Of a stretch of DNA of 64,000 bases, positions 12,401-23,847 are shown in pieces; position 1 is the first letter of the stretch, and the number at the start of each line of letters is the position of its first letter. Below the pieces are notes generated by a model, which searched no databases, was not told the DNA's origin, and worked only from the letters and a program-made list of their open reading frames with translations. The position numbers and the translations under genes are program-made. The DNA comes from Chrysoporthe austroafricana (lineage: Eukaryota > Ascomycota > Sordariomycetes > Diaporthales > Cryphonectriaceae), in assembly GCA_001051155.2 (NCBI GenBank), contig JYIP02000013.1, positions 62,001 through 126,000 on the forward strand, given 5' to 3'.

Positions 12401-14070
12401 TTCGAAAAAATTAAACGGCTTAGAATTCAATTACGGAATTCTAAATAAGGAATTAATAGCAATTATTAAAGCATTCAAAAAATAGCAATAATATTTAATC
12501 GGAATTAAATATTAAATTATAATACATTCGGACTATAAGAACTTAATAACATTTATAATTACGAAAATCTTGAATAAACGATAAATTAAATAAGCAGAAT
12601 TCTTTTCGCAATTCGATCTGAAAATTATTTATTATAAAAAATTCGAAAATAGCAAAATAAACGCATTTAATAAACGATTAGATTATCAAAATATAAAGCC
12701 AAAAGAATTCCAGAATATTTTTTGGCAAGATAAAAATAGTAATTTTATAAACGAAATTAAAGAATTCGATATAATTATTAAAATTAATAATAATAAGAAA
12801 AAACTAGAAAATATAACCTTTAAAAAATAAAATAAATATATTAGAAATATATATAGCGTATTAGCATACAGTTATTAAAGAATCAAAGCTATATACGAAA
12901 GAATTAAGAGATATTGGAACTTTTTAAAATTAAGGAAAAGAATCGAAAAAGTCTTATAAGAATACAATAGCTGCAAGAAGAACAAAATCGAATACTATAA
13001 GCCTTATAAACTATTCCAATTACTTCTTATTCCAAAAGCGGTTTAGCAATCCATTAGCTAGAATTTCATTATTAAGCTATTTCTTTTACGAAAACCTTTA
13101 ATTAGAATGCAATATAATAGCATTTTAATAGTAATTTGCAAATTAAGCAAGTATACTTACTTTTTTCCCTATAAAGAAAGCAATATAGCAAAAGATCTTG
13201 CATATACATTTTTGAGAATAATTATAGCTAATTATAGCATGCTTAAAGAAATTATTTCCGATAGAAATAGAAAATTTGCATTTAATTTTTAGATTTCATT
13301 TATAAAATTATTCGGAATATAATAGAAAATATTTATAGCATTCTATTCGCAAACGGATAAATAAATAAAACGAATTAATTAGATTATTAAATAATATTTA
13401 TAGCATTATATAAATTACGAATAAAATAATTGAGTTAATTTATTGCTATTAATATAATTCGCTTATAATAATACGGATATAAATATAATAAAGAAATTAT
13501 TATTTTATATACTTTATAGCTATAACCCGATAGCTTATTATAACGAATTATTAAAAGCAAATGCAAAAGCAGCAGAAAAGCGAATTAAAAGAATTAAAAA
13601 AGTTTAAGAAGAATTTCAGAAAAAACTGAAATTTATACAAAAAAGAATAACGAAATATGCCAATTCTAGAAAGATTAAAAAACCAATTCTATAAAAGGGA
13701 AATAAAGTTTACTTTATATAATAAAAAGAGTATATCAAAACGATAAGACTTTCTTACTTATTAGATTATAAAAAACTTAACCTATTCAAAATCTTAAAGA
13801 AAATCTCAAATATTAATTTCGAACTCGCATTACTTTATAAAATAAGAATCTATCCGATATTCTATATCTTATTTCTTGAATTAATACTTAGAATAGCTAA
13901 AATAGATAATATAATATAAATTGAAAATAACGAATTAGAATACGAAATCGAACGAATCCTTAAATACTGAAAGCCAATAACTTATAAAGAATACTTAATC
14001 AAATAGAAAAGCTATTACTTAAGCGAAAATAATTAAGAACCAGTTAATAACTTAAGAAATGCACGATAAG
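9420..14070 (+). pseudogene. R3 pol (PR-RT-RH-IN-chromodomain), RIP-inactivated
   Basis: The protease active site is at 10556-10564 (DSN, from DSG). RT spans about 11490-11930 with YFNN at 11877-11888 replacing YxDD. RNase H is about 12310-12690. Integrase is about 12840-13480, including a 61-codon open stretch at 13107-13292 with the ISDRNRKF region, where the second catalytic Asp is retained. The integrase C-terminal domain precedes a chromodomain at about 13925-14050 (EYEIERILKY-like). The protein would reverse transcribe and integrate the element, but it is broken by many stops. Confidence 0.9.
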
Positions 14071-14104
14071 CACTTAAAAAATACTAAAAAAAGCAGCTTA
14101 CCCA

Positions 14105-14623
14105 TTAGCCAAATATATAACCAGAAAAACCCGGTATTGCCTTACTTTCCAAAAGAAAAACGAAAGCAGCCCATTCGGTATCGGCGCTAAGCTATTATAA
14201 AGAAATATTAAAATCGAAACTTTCAAGAAAAGGGCTTTCTGGAACTAGAAATTCCGTAACGCAATGCTTGATTTCGGCCTTATAACGTTCCTTTTCGGCC
14301 TTTTCGGCTTTTAACCTTTTCAATTCCTCGATCGTATCCAAGCTATAACATACTGCTCGCGCTATCTTTTCGGCTTATAAGCGATACTATTTCCGAAAAT
14401 GCAAAACTTTAGCATTCGCTAACATTGCTTCCTTCTCGGCCGCTTCTAACTTAGCTTCGACTTGAGAATATTATTTGGCAATCCTTTGCATTTATATAGA
14501 GGAAAGCCCGGCTATATTACAATTTCCTTGCTTATTACGAATGCATTCCGCATAGCGCGAAAAATCCTTTTCAGAAGCAGTACAGAAAAGACTGCAGTCA
14601 GTACAAGCAAAGCAAGCAGGCAT
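14105..14623 (-). pseudogene. R3 antisense ORF: Zn2Cys6-like cluster plus coiled coil
   Basis: From ATG at 14621-14623 this frame runs 172 codons to TAA at 14105-14107, convergent with pol. The N-terminus is MPACFACTD. Cysteines at residues 4, 7, 14, 28 and 36, plus Tyr25 (a RIPed Cys), give CX2CX6CX9CX2CX7C, the spacing expected of the fungal Zn2Cys6 cluster. A Glu/Lys/Ala-rich coiled-coil segment follows (about 14230-14470). RIP stops interrupt the frame after about 43 codons. No function is established. The basic patch usual between Cys2 and Cys3 of true Zn2Cys6 factors is weak, so this may be a different zinc-binding fold. Confidence 0.78.
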
Positions 14624-14788
14624 TTCTATATAATAAGAAAATACTGAAAACCAAAAAGTATTGCTTTGCTTAGTCTTTTTGTAATAACGCTTTTCGATCC
14701 TACCGGATATCTTAGTTAGGAAAGCACGATAGAACAAATAAGGAAGATTAAGGAAATTTATAGAAGATTAATAAGGATATTAACCGAT

Positions 14789-14801
14789 AAGAAGGAAATA
14801 G
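14789..14801 (+). other. R3 polypurine tract
   Basis: AAGAAGGAAATAG directly precedes the 3' LTR at 14802. Confidence 0.7.
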
Positions 14802-15173
14802 TATTATAACCCAATATGCAAAAGCTAAGGCAAGAATTCCGAGCTTATATTAATACATTATAGCTTATTTAAACAAGAAAAAAGTTAAGGTTTAGACCGA
14901 TAAAATCGATATCGGTCCTATCGGTCCTACTAGTCCAAAATTGAAAAACTGAATATATAAAAGCCAGATATTTATTAGATAAATAGTAATAGCTTTTTAA
15001 TTATCAATCTAAATATCAATCGGACCCTATTATTAATAGCTGCTTAAAGCTTATAAACTTTGCAATATTTAATAACTCTATTCTAATATTTAAAGCAATA
15101 CTTAATATTGCTTTTATTAGCATAAACCCTTTAATTCTATAGCTATCTTAAGATTACTGCAGCGTTTATAACA
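14802..15173 (+). repeat. R3 3' LTR (372 bp)
   Basis: Starts TATTATAACCC and ends GTTTATAACA (the unmutated form). It is 29 bp shorter than the 5' LTR because it has one rather than two 35-bp palindromic units. Confidence 0.94.
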
Positions 15174-16005
15174 AAATATCTTTTATTATATTCTAAGTAG
15201 TTTTATAAATAAAGTTTAAAAATTTAATATAAACTTTCTGTTTTTATCGGAAATAATTTCTTTAAGTATGCTATAATTAGCTATAACTATTCTGAAAAAT
15301 ATATATACGAAGTTTTTTGCTATATTGCTTTCTTTATAAAAAAAGAAATAAGTATACTTGCTTAATTTGCAAATTATTATTAAAATACTATTATATTGCA
15401 TTTTAATTAAAGGTTCTTATAAAAGAAATAGCTTAATAATAAAATCTTAGCTAATAAATTGCTAAACCGTTTTTAAAATAAAAAGCAATTAAAACAATTT
15501 ATAAGGCTTATAATATTTAATCTTATTCTTTCGGCAATTATTATATTCTTATAAAATTCTTTCGATCTTTCTTTTTAATTTTAAAAAGTTTTAATATTTC
15601 TTAATTTTTTTATATATAGCTTTAATTCTTTAATAGCCGTATGCTAATGCATTATATATATTCTTAATATATTCGTTTTATTCTTTAAAAATTATATCTT
15701 TTAGTTTCTTTCTATTATTAAAAATCTTAATAATTATATTAAGTTTTTTAATTTCATTTATAAAATTGCTATTTTTATTTTGCTAAAAGATATTTTAAAA
15801 CTCTTTAAATTCTATATTTTAATAATCCGATCGTTTGCTAAATATATTTACTTTGCTATTTTCGAATTCTTTGCAATAAACAATTTTCAAATTAAATTAT
15901 AAAAAGAATTTTGCTTATTTAATTTATTATTTATTCAGAATTTTTATTATTATAAATATTATTAAATTCTTATAATCGGAATATATTATAATTTAATATT
16001 TAACG
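15174..16005 (-). pseudogene. R2 pol, integrase core and start of RNase H
   Basis: Continues R2 pol across the R3 insertion. The stretch 15216-15401 is an open 61-codon integrase core fragment (CKLSKYTYFF) almost identical to that in R1. RNase H C-terminal sequence follows to 16005, where the R5 LTR starts. The rest of RNase H, RT, protease and part of gag are absent next to R5. Confidence 0.85.
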
Positions 16006-16212
16006 TAATAGCAAAACCTATAAATAAAGTGAATTTATAATAGATTCGCTTAATAAATCTATAATAAATCCCTTAATAAATACGCAATAAATTTATTAAG
16101 TAAATACTATACTCTTACCGGGGGGCTTATATAATGCCTTAATATACTTTTAGCGTAATTTATTTTCTGAAAAAACCATACTTTATAATATATTTCAATA
16201 CGTTTACTATTA
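16006..16212 (+). repeat. R5 5' LTR (207 bp)
   Basis: Begins TAATAGCAAAACC and ends GTTTACTATTA. The TAATAG/CTATTA inverted ends are probably RIPed TG...CA ends. A TACCGGGGGGC block and a TATATAATGCC motif recur in the 3' LTR. Boundaries were set by aligning three LTRs of the family (16006, 33783, 55745). Confidence 0.9.
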
Positions 16213-16519
16213 ATTAATAGCTACGCTTTGCATGCTTTTGCTGCATAATCGGGTTTCGATTATCGGCTTTATAAAGTAATAGTTCTTATAGGAATATCGG
16301 TCTTATAGGATAACGGCTTCTGTAAAAGTATCGGCTCTGTAAAGTATCGGCTTCTGTAAGAATATCGGTCTTATAAGATATCGGCTTCTATAAAAGTAGC
16401 ATTCCTATAAGAGATATTATAATTATTTATTAATAATTTATTGCCAATTCATTATAGCAATTACTAGCAATAACGTTTTATTATTGCAGCTTATCGATTA
16501 TATCGAAATCAAGTATTTT
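16213..16519 (+). repeat. R5 leader with ~17-bp tandem repeats
   Basis: Non-coding stretch between the LTR and the R4 insertion. From about 16261 to 16414 it has roughly nine degenerate 16-18-bp units around TATCGGCTTCTGTAAAAG or TATCGGTCTTATAAGA. The rest is AT-rich with nothing recognisable. A primer-binding site should lie at its start, but I cannot match it to a tRNA. Confidence 0.75.
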
Positions 16520-16604
16520 TGTTATAAACTAACGTACAAACGAAGGAAACCCCAAACAGAACCCAGGCCAGACAATAGGGAAGCATACCCCGCAAAGATT
16601 ACAT

Positions 16605-16622
16605 AACCTAGGGTTAGGGTTA
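16605..16622. other. Telomere-repeat-like box in R4 LTR
   Basis: Two adjacent GGGTTA units preceded by an inverted half unit (AACCTAGGGTTAGGGTTA). A similar GGGTTAGGGTT occurs in the R3 5' LTR (8061-8071), the R4 3' LTR (near 23521) and solo LTR S1 (40931-40947). It is the U3-side part of the LTR in each case. Confidence 0.7.
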
Positions 16623-16705
16623 TTAAGGCTTAGCCTAGCTTACTAGGACTCGGTAAGCAGCAGCGAGTTCCAATAAGCAACTATAAGCTAAGGACTAAAG
16701 GACTA

Positions 16706-16716
16706 GATATATAAGG
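16706..16716 (+). promoter_or_regulatory. TATA-like core promoter in R4 5' LTR
   Basis: GATATATAAGG at the same relative position as in the R3 and S1 LTRs. It is conserved despite divergence of the flanking upstream sequence, so it is a likely TATA box. Confidence 0.55.
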
Positions 16717-16989
16717 CTGGGAGAATTACTAACCGGATAAATAGATAGTTTTTCAGTCGTTAATCTAAGTATTAATTGGACCTTACTATTGATAGCCGCA
16801 TTGGCTTATGAACATTGCGATATATAAGTAAACCCGTCCTGAAGCTCAAAACCCGTACTTGGTACCGCTCTTATTAGTATAAACCCCTTGACTTTACAAT
16901 ACGTCTTAGGATCTATTGCAGCATTCATAATATTTTAACGATTCTTATTCGAAATCGGTTCAGTATATACCCCTTAAGCAATACCCAGG

Positions 16990-17990
16990 ATACGATAACG
17001 CCCCAGATCCCGTCTTTATCCAGTAACCAGGCTCTTTAGGAAGAAATACTAACTGTCCTTACTAACGAGCAATTCCAGTAATAGAATATGGCTCTGTATT
17101 AATAATTTGAGGAAATCAAAAATGAAATTATCCGTCTTAATGCCTTCTAACAAGCAAAAGCTTTCAAGCTTGACAAACCCGGCCTTTACAAAAGTATTCG
17201 AGGAGACTTTCAGGCTTTCTTAATACAACTTAAGGCTTATTTCAAGCATTACGGACCCCAGTTCAGGATTACTTACGATAAGATCGATTTCGCAGGAAAT
17301 CGCTTTGAAAGAACGGCTTTCCAGTAATAGAAACCAACCTTCCGCAACTATTTGGATAATAGTAAAGAATTTCGTTCGGAAGATACCAAACGCATCTTCT
17401 AACGCTATACCAATTTCGAATCGGCCCTTATCAAAACCTTTGGAAATCCGGATAAACGACGTACTGCAATACAATAACTAGAAATATTTCGATAAACCGG
17501 TTCGGCTTCGGATTATACGGCCAGGTTCCGGCAAATCGTAGCCTATTTAGATTATAAGGACGAACCTCTTATAAATGCTTATTACGCAAGACTCAAAAAG
17601 GAAATCAAAAATAAACTTTATAAGGAAAACCGATTTGAAGAATTCAGCAAGTTCATTAACAAAGCAGTCCGAATCGATAATAGATTATATGAATAACGAT
17701 AATAACGGCAAAAGAATTATAGTACTACCTTGCAGTATTAGCCAAATACTGGGAAATGCAAGTTCCAATATAAAGGCAAGAATAGCATAGCCTATTCGGG
17801 CATTATATATGCTAGGCCTATAGAACTAGATACCCTTATATATAAGTAACGAAAAAGGGTTACTTATTATAATTGCAGTAAAAAAGGTTATATCGCCCGC
17901 AATTGCTAATAAAAACGAAAAAAGCGAGAATAGAAGCTAGTTTTAGAGAAATAGCTTAATATCGCTTGGCAGCAAGAACCCAATTAGCTA
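16990..17990 (+). pseudogene. R4 gag
   Basis: Best preserved gag of the family. The capsid-like Retrotrans_gag region is about 17160-17700 (for example FRQIVAYLDYKDEP ... FSKFINKAVRIDN). A CCHC zinc knuckle follows at 17865-17906 (YYNCSKKGYIARNC), with the first Cys and the His converted to Tyr. Several TAA/TAG codons replace Gln or Trp. The start codon is unclear, because the likely ATG near 16990 has decayed. Gag would form the particle and package RNA. The frame continues into a weakly conserved linker before the protease. Confidence 0.85.
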
Positions 17991-20900
17991 AACAAAAATA
18001 TCTTACTGAAACAAGTAATGGACTCTAATTATAGCAATTTTAACTAGATAGCTTGCTATTACGATTACTGCGTATTGCACCTCTCAGAAAAGGAAAGTTC
18101 AGGATAGTTCCTATGCAAGCTTCAAGGAAAACAATAATTCGCTATAAGCAAGAAAGGCCCATTTTACGATACTGTTATCCAGGATAGCGATTCCGACTGC
18201 TCTAGCAAAAAGCTTTTGCAAAGCGAGGAAGATTTAAGGAAATACCCCTTAAACCATTATCTGGAACGATAATGGAATAATATAGTAAAAGAAGAAATCA
18301 GCATTATGCGATCAGGATTACCGATACTTAGCAATACTATCGAGGAATTAGTATACCCCGACAAGCAGCCAGATAACTTACCAATTCCAATTCCCGATAA
18401 AGAATTATCAGAAGAAATAGCTTATTATTAGCAAAAGAATTGCTAAAATTGCAGCAAATGAATATCCAAATATACGGAAGTTAAGCATATTATTTATAGG
18501 CTTACGATAAAGGAACTCTTCCAAGGCATACCATTTCAGAATAGCGAATACTTACCCCAAAAAGACGGAAGGATTAGTTATTCATACCCTTATTATTATA
18601 AACTTGCCTGGATTAGCTATATTTATTATAATTGCTAAATATACTTTAGCGAGAAAGTCAAATACGATTGGTTCTTATTCAGGGAATAAAACCAATTAAT
18701 CCATCCTATTACGGAAGAGAAAAGAAAATACAGAAAGGTCCTGCATATCGAAAATAATAACGCATATATTGGGCTACCGGATAATTGCTTTCGAGCATGC
18801 GTCGATAGAAAGATTACGTAAGGATAATGCTACGTAATAGCATGCTCTATACATATACAGGATAAGGCCAAAAACTGGTATAGGCTGCAGAAAATCGAGA
18901 AGAATTGGCAGCAAAGCTATGCTTAAGCAAAGAGGCTAGCATAACAAATAGCGAAAAATGCCCGAGATATTCCAAAAGGGAAGGATTGCTTGTAATAGGA
19001 TAATAGCCGATCAGGATTAGGAAGTCCTTATATGCTATTATTAGAAGGAATAAGGAATATATCATTCTGGATATATACATTAAAGGATAATAATATAGCG
19101 CATTACTGGATAATAGCGCATAAGGAAATTTCATCTTGCCAGAAATCGTTAATAGGGAACGAATTCCTTAAACGCAAAAAAAAGATCTTTACAGATTCAA
19201 TATTATAGAAAGAAAATCGGTTACGTATAACTTAGGAATAATCGATATGGAAATTGATTATCTATTTATCTTGATCCAAAGCCTTACGATAAACGTTACT
19301 TTTGATATTACAAATACAGCATAATATAAATTGATCTTGGGAATATTTTGGCTTAAAAAATATAATTCTCGAATCGATTGGACTATTGGCCAGATTTTAT
19401 AGGAATAAGCCGTACTTACTGAAAAAGTTGCAATTATCAATAGAAGAAAAGACTTAATTACTAAAGATAGCATAAGCGAAATGCATTCAAATAGGCTTAT
19501 AAGTACTTTTAAAGCAAGAAAGCAAGCTACGATACAAGGAAGGGTTACGGATATTTTGAACTTCCAGACGAAAATTAAGGACGGACCAAAATTACAAGTA
19601 ATTATCGATTAACAAAAGTTTGGTCAAGCACGGAATAATACGAAAGAATATGGATTATGGAACTATAAAGAAATACAGCTCTTATAGCACGAATACGCTA
19701 AAAGGCAATTCGGCTTGGCACCCAATAAATACCCGAGATTACTAGAAACGAAAAAACCCCAGAAATAAGAAGCTAACGAAGCAAAATACGTATAGCGATA
19801 CCTTATATTCTTACAGATCGCAGAAAACGAAAAAGGCCTACTACCAGACCTCAAAAATGTATTACGGGAGTATTACGAATTCAAGAAACTATAATAAGGA
19901 AGATTCGATAACAGCTTACCCAAATATAGCCTTTTCGACTATAAGATCCTACTGAAAGAAGGGACAAAGCCGCAAAACTACCTTATCTATAAGCTTGATC
20001 AGGCAAAACTTAAGGCATTCAAAGAGTATATCGACAAAAACTTCAAGAAAGGCTATATACGGAAATCACGATTACTAGCAGAATACCCAATCCTGTTCGT
20101 TCCAAAGAAAAACGGCAAATTACGACTTTATATAAACTATCGGCAACTTAATAATATTACGATCAAAAACCGCTATCCCCTATTATTGATAAGAGAAATA
20201 CGAGATCGTTTGACAGGAACAAAATAGTTCACTATACTAGATCTTAAAGAAAAGTATTACTATATCCGGATCAAAAAAGACGATATTTGGAAAATAGCAT
20301 TTAGGACCCGCTATGGACATTTCGAATATGTAATCTTGCCTTTTGGATTGATTAATACATTCGTATCTTTCCAAGAAATAATCAATAACGTTTTCCGCGA
20401 ATACTTGGATATTATCGTTATTATCTATTTTAATAATATCCTTATCTATTCCAAAGATTTCGCGTTATATAAATAGTACGTACGATAAGTATTCCAAACG
20501 CTATAGGATAATAAGTTTCTTATAAAATTAAGCAAATATTAGTTTCATTAGCAAAAAGTCGATTATTTAGGCTATACTATTGAATTAGGATAAATTAGCA
20601 TGCAAAAAAATAAGGTTCGAGCAGTAAAAGAATGGCTTATATTAGGAAAGATTAAGGAAATCAGAGCATTTTTCGGCTATACTAACTTCTATTAGCAATT
20701 TATTCGGGATTATAGCAAAATCGCACGCTTACTTACAGACTTTACGAAAAAAGATTGCAAATTCGAATAGACTAGAGAAATATAAGAAGCATTCGATAAA
20801 ATCAAAAAACGAATTATATCAGAACCCATATTCTGCGAAGCAGACCTAAATAAACTATTTGAAATTGAAACCGATATATCAGATTACGCATTTAGCGGAT

Positions 20901-22760
20901 AATTAGGCTAGCGAAATAACCAAGAACATTTTAGGATCGTAAGCAATTTCTCAAAAAAGCTAAACGGCCCAGAACTCAATTACAATATCCCGGATAAAAA
21001 ACTAATGGCAATTATTAAAGCATTTAAGGAATAGCAGCATTATTTAATCGGAACAAAATACTAGATAATAGTACATTCAGACTATAAAAACCTAATAACG
21101 TTTATAATAATAAAAATCTTGAATAAACGATAAGTCAGATAAGCAGAATTCCTTTTATAGTTTGACTTAAAAATCGTATATTGCAAGGGATTAGAAAACG
21201 GCAAAGCGGATGCCTTTAGCAAACGATCAGATTACTAGGATACGGAACCCAAAGAATTACAGAATATTTTCAGGCAAGATAAAGATAGCAGCCTGGTAAA
21301 CGAAACAAGAGAATTCAATACGATTATCAGAATCGAGAATCGGGAAAGAAATCCTGAAAATATAACTCCCGAAAAACAGGACGAATATATCAGGACTATG
21401 CATAATGCACTAGCATATAGTTACCAAGGAATCAGAGCTACTTACGAAAGAATTAAGAGATATTAAAACTTGCTAGGATTCAGACGAAAAATCGAAAGAA
21501 TCTTACGAGAATGCGACAGCTGCAGGAAAAATAAGATTGAATACTATAAGCCCTATAGCTTATTCCAACCATTCCCGATTCCGGAAGCGGTTTGGCAATC
21601 CATTAGCTGGGATTTCATTATAAAATTACCTCTCTTATAAGAACCCTTAACTAGAATACAGTATAATAGTATTCTAATAATAGTTTGCAGATTAAGTAAG
21701 TATGCTTACTTCTTATTATATAAAGAAAGCAGTATAGCGGAAGAATTCGCATATACGTTTTTCCGAACGGTTATAGCCAATTATAGCATGCTTAAGGAAA
21801 TTATTTCCGACAGAAACAGAAAGTTCGTATTAAATTTCTGGACTTTACTTACGAAGCTATTCGGAATATAACAGAAAATATTTACAGCATTCTACTTATA
21901 AACGGATAAATAAACAGAAAGAACTAACCAGATTATCAAGCAATATCTATAATACTATATAAATTACGAATAGGATAACTAGATCGACTTCTTACTTCTA
22001 GCGCAATTTGCATATAATAGTATAAATACAAGCATAACGAAAAAATTACTATTTTACGCATTCTATAGCTATAACCCGATAGCTTACTATAACGAAATAC
22101 TAGGAGCAAATGCAGAAGCTGCAAATAGACGAATCAGAAAAATTAAGAAAGTTCAAAAAAAACTCTAGAAAGAACTAAGGTTCGTATAAGAAAGAATAAC
22201 AAAATACGCCAATTCCAAAAAGATTGAAAGACCAATCCTATAAGAAAGAGATAAAATCTATTTTGTTCGACAGAAAGATTATATTAAAATAATAAAACCC
22301 TCTTATTTACTGGATTATAAGAAATTGGGATTATTCAGGATCTTAAAGAAAATCTCAGATATTAATTTTGAACTTGCATTACCCTATAGAATAAGAATCT
22401 ATCCGGTATTCCATATCTCGCTTTTCGAACTAATACTAAAATCAACCAAAATAGATAAAAATATCTAGGTCGAAAATAACGAGCCAGAATACGAGATCGA
22501 ACGAATTTTCAAGCATTGCGGACCAGATTACGACCCCGAATACCTCGTCAAATGGAAAAGCTACCCAGCAAGTAAGAATTTATAGGAACCCAAGTCCAAC
22601 TTACAGAATGCACCCCGAATATTAGCGGATTATTTGGACAAATAATAACGAAAAAGAATAAGCTTATAAAGGCTCTACTTACTCGAATTATTTAAAAAAA
22701 TTGCCCGGATTCAGGATAGGAACTAACCTTACCCAAAAAACTAGATTAGTCCATTACAGA
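17991..22760 (+). pseudogene. R4 pol (PR-RT-RH-IN-chromodomain)
   Basis: Protease: ALLDNSA at about 19100-19120, from the retropepsin LLDSGA box (DSG now DNS at 19109-19117). RT: about 20030-20520, with LPFGL and the catalytic box now YFNN (20426-20437). RNase H: about 20860-21240. Integrase: HHCC zinc region 21402-21540 (intact CDSCRKNK), catalytic core 21610-22010 with ISWDF, ISDRN and TDK.TERTNQ giving all three acidic positions, then a GPY/F-like segment near 22316. Chromodomain: 22490-22620 (EYEIERIF, EYLVKWKSYP). Conserved blocks are long, but stops at Gln/Trp codons make it inactive. Confidence 0.92.
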
Positions 22761-23233
22761 ATTACCGATACTTACGGAATTCCAATCAAAACCACTAAAA
22801 AAAGGATCGGCGATAGCAGCTGCGGACTTTTCAGAAACTACTGCCTGTACCTCGATAGCCATATAGCTACGCTTTTCCTCTTCCAGACCTTGGTTTACCA
22901 ACTTTATCCCTTTCTCTTAAAGGAAGCGGCATTATTTCTTTAGCCGCGCAAGACAAGCCAAAGATTCGGTTATACAAGATTAGAGCTTTAGAAGCCGCCC
23001 TTTTTCCTCAACCTCACGACTATCGATCCGGGATAATTTATCGGTAACTCGTAATACTATAGCAGGATCAGGAAAGGGAACAAAGGAAACAGGTTAGAAG
23101 GAAACTTACGAGACGATAACGGAACCCGTCCGGCATCGCAAGAACGCCCCCTTTTCGTACAGTTAGAATAACTCTTGACCCCGTTTACCATGCGATACGA
23201 CAAGCCCTTTTCAAGACAAAAAGAACAAGGCAT
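22692..23233 (-). pseudogene. R4 antisense gene: Zn2Cys6 cluster plus coiled coil, frameshifted
   Basis: Start ATG at 23231-23233. The N-terminus MPCSFCLEKG carries a Zn2Cys6-type pattern CX2CX6CX8CX2CX6C, with four Cys intact and two now Tyr, including CTKRGRSCD. About 50 codons in, the frame shifts (between about 23040 and 23100; a small intron is also possible). A second frame encodes a Leu/Lys/Glu-rich coiled coil (LEEEKRS) and runs to TAA at 22692-22694. The 542-bp span is not a multiple of three, in line with the shift. Position and strand match the antisense ORFs of R1, R3, R6 and R8, though the sequence is clearly diverged. Confidence 0.75.
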
Positions 23234-23416
23234 AACTTCGTATTCCCGGGACTCGATAAATGAAAATCGCTCAAGACGGGCAAGGCTCTTGGAAAAAAGA
23301 GTAGATACGGGATTACGAGACTTAATAACTCTATAGGATATCTTAATTAGGAAGGCGTAAAAAAAAGATTACCGTATAAGGGCACTTACGGAATAGTATT
23401 AAGGATAATACCCGAT

Positions 23417-23429
23417 AGAAAGGGGATAA
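23417..23429 (+). other. R4 polypurine tract
   Basis: AGAAAGGGGATAA ends right at the 3' LTR start (23430). Confidence 0.8.
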
Positions 23430-23842
23430 TATTATAAACTAACGTACAAACGAAAGAAACCCCAAACAGAACTCAGGCCAAATAATAGGGAAGCATACCC
23501 CGCAAAGATTACGTAACCTAAGGTTAGGGTTATTAGGGCTTAGCCTAGCTTACCGGGATTTGGTAAGTAGTAGCGAGTTCCAGTAAGCAACTATGAGCTA
23601 GGGACTGAGGGACTAGATATATAAGGCTGGGAGAATTACCAGCCGGATAGATAGATAGTTCTTCAATCGTTAATCTAAGTATCAATTGGACCCTACTATT
23701 GATAGCCGCATTGGCTTATGAATATTGCGATATATAAGTAAACCCGTCCTGAAGCTCAAGACCCGTATTTGGCACCGCTCTTGTTAGCATAAACCCCTTA
23801 ACTCTACAGTACGTCTTAGGATCTACTGCAGCGTTTATAACA
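23430..23842 (+). repeat. R4 3' LTR (413 bp)
   Basis: Begins TATTATAAAC and ends GTTTATAACA (unmutated end). Same length as the 5' LTR and differing from it only by transitions, by eye. Confidence 0.95.
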
Positions 23843-23847
23843 ATTTT

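Larger units (their letters stand above)
7978..15173 (+). mobile_element. R3: complete Ty3/gypsy chromovirus with AAATA target duplication
   Basis: The 7196-bp plus-strand element is bounded by LTRs 7978-8378 and 14802-15173. The five bases before it (7973-7977) and after it (15174-15178) are both AAATA, so this is an intact insertion into the integrase region of R2. Order: LTR, gag, PR, RT, RNase H, IN, chromodomain, antisense cysteine-rich ORF, purine tract, LTR. Coding frames carry many RIP stops and Asp-to-Asn changes. Confidence 0.95.
7132..16005 (-). mobile_element. R2 left part: minus-strand chromovirus fragment, split by R3
   Basis: Sequence outside R3 (7132-7977 and 15174-16005) is a continuous minus-strand element: the tail of the antisense ORF, chromodomain, integrase and the start of RNase H. 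Removing R3 and one copy of its AAATA duplication restores the integrase alignment with R1. The left end is cut by R1; its 3' LTR lies outside the window. The right end stops inside RNase H exactly at the R5 LTR (16006). The missing 5' part of such an element, beginning mid-gag, reappears at 36094-37861 in the same orientation, so these are probably two ends of one insertion. Confidence 0.8.
16520..16932 (+). repeat. R4 5' LTR (413 bp)
   Basis: Begins with the unmutated TGTTATAAAC and ends ATTCATAATA. It contains CCTAGGGTTAGGGTTA (from about 16607), two adjacent TTAGGG-like units, and a TATA-like box at 16706-16716. Confidence 0.95.
16520..23842 (+). mobile_element. R4: complete chromovirus, least decayed of its family, ATTTT duplication
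   Basis: The 7323-bp plus-strand element has two 413-bp LTRs and a perfect ATTTT duplication at 16515-16519 and 23843-23847, inserted in the 5' leader of R5. By eye the two LTRs differ at about 39 positions, all transitions, with no gaps, as expected of RIP rather than ordinary drift. Coding regions retain more CA/TG and longer readable blocks than R1, R2 or R8, so it is probably younger or more lightly RIPed. Order: gag, PR, RT, RNase H, IN, chromodomain, antisense cysteine-rich gene, purine tract. Confidence 0.95.

Noticed and set aside
22701..22943. 80-codon plus-strand frame near 22701
   Set aside because: It lies opposite the antisense coiled-coil gene of R4 and past the pol chromodomain, and has no recognisable feature.
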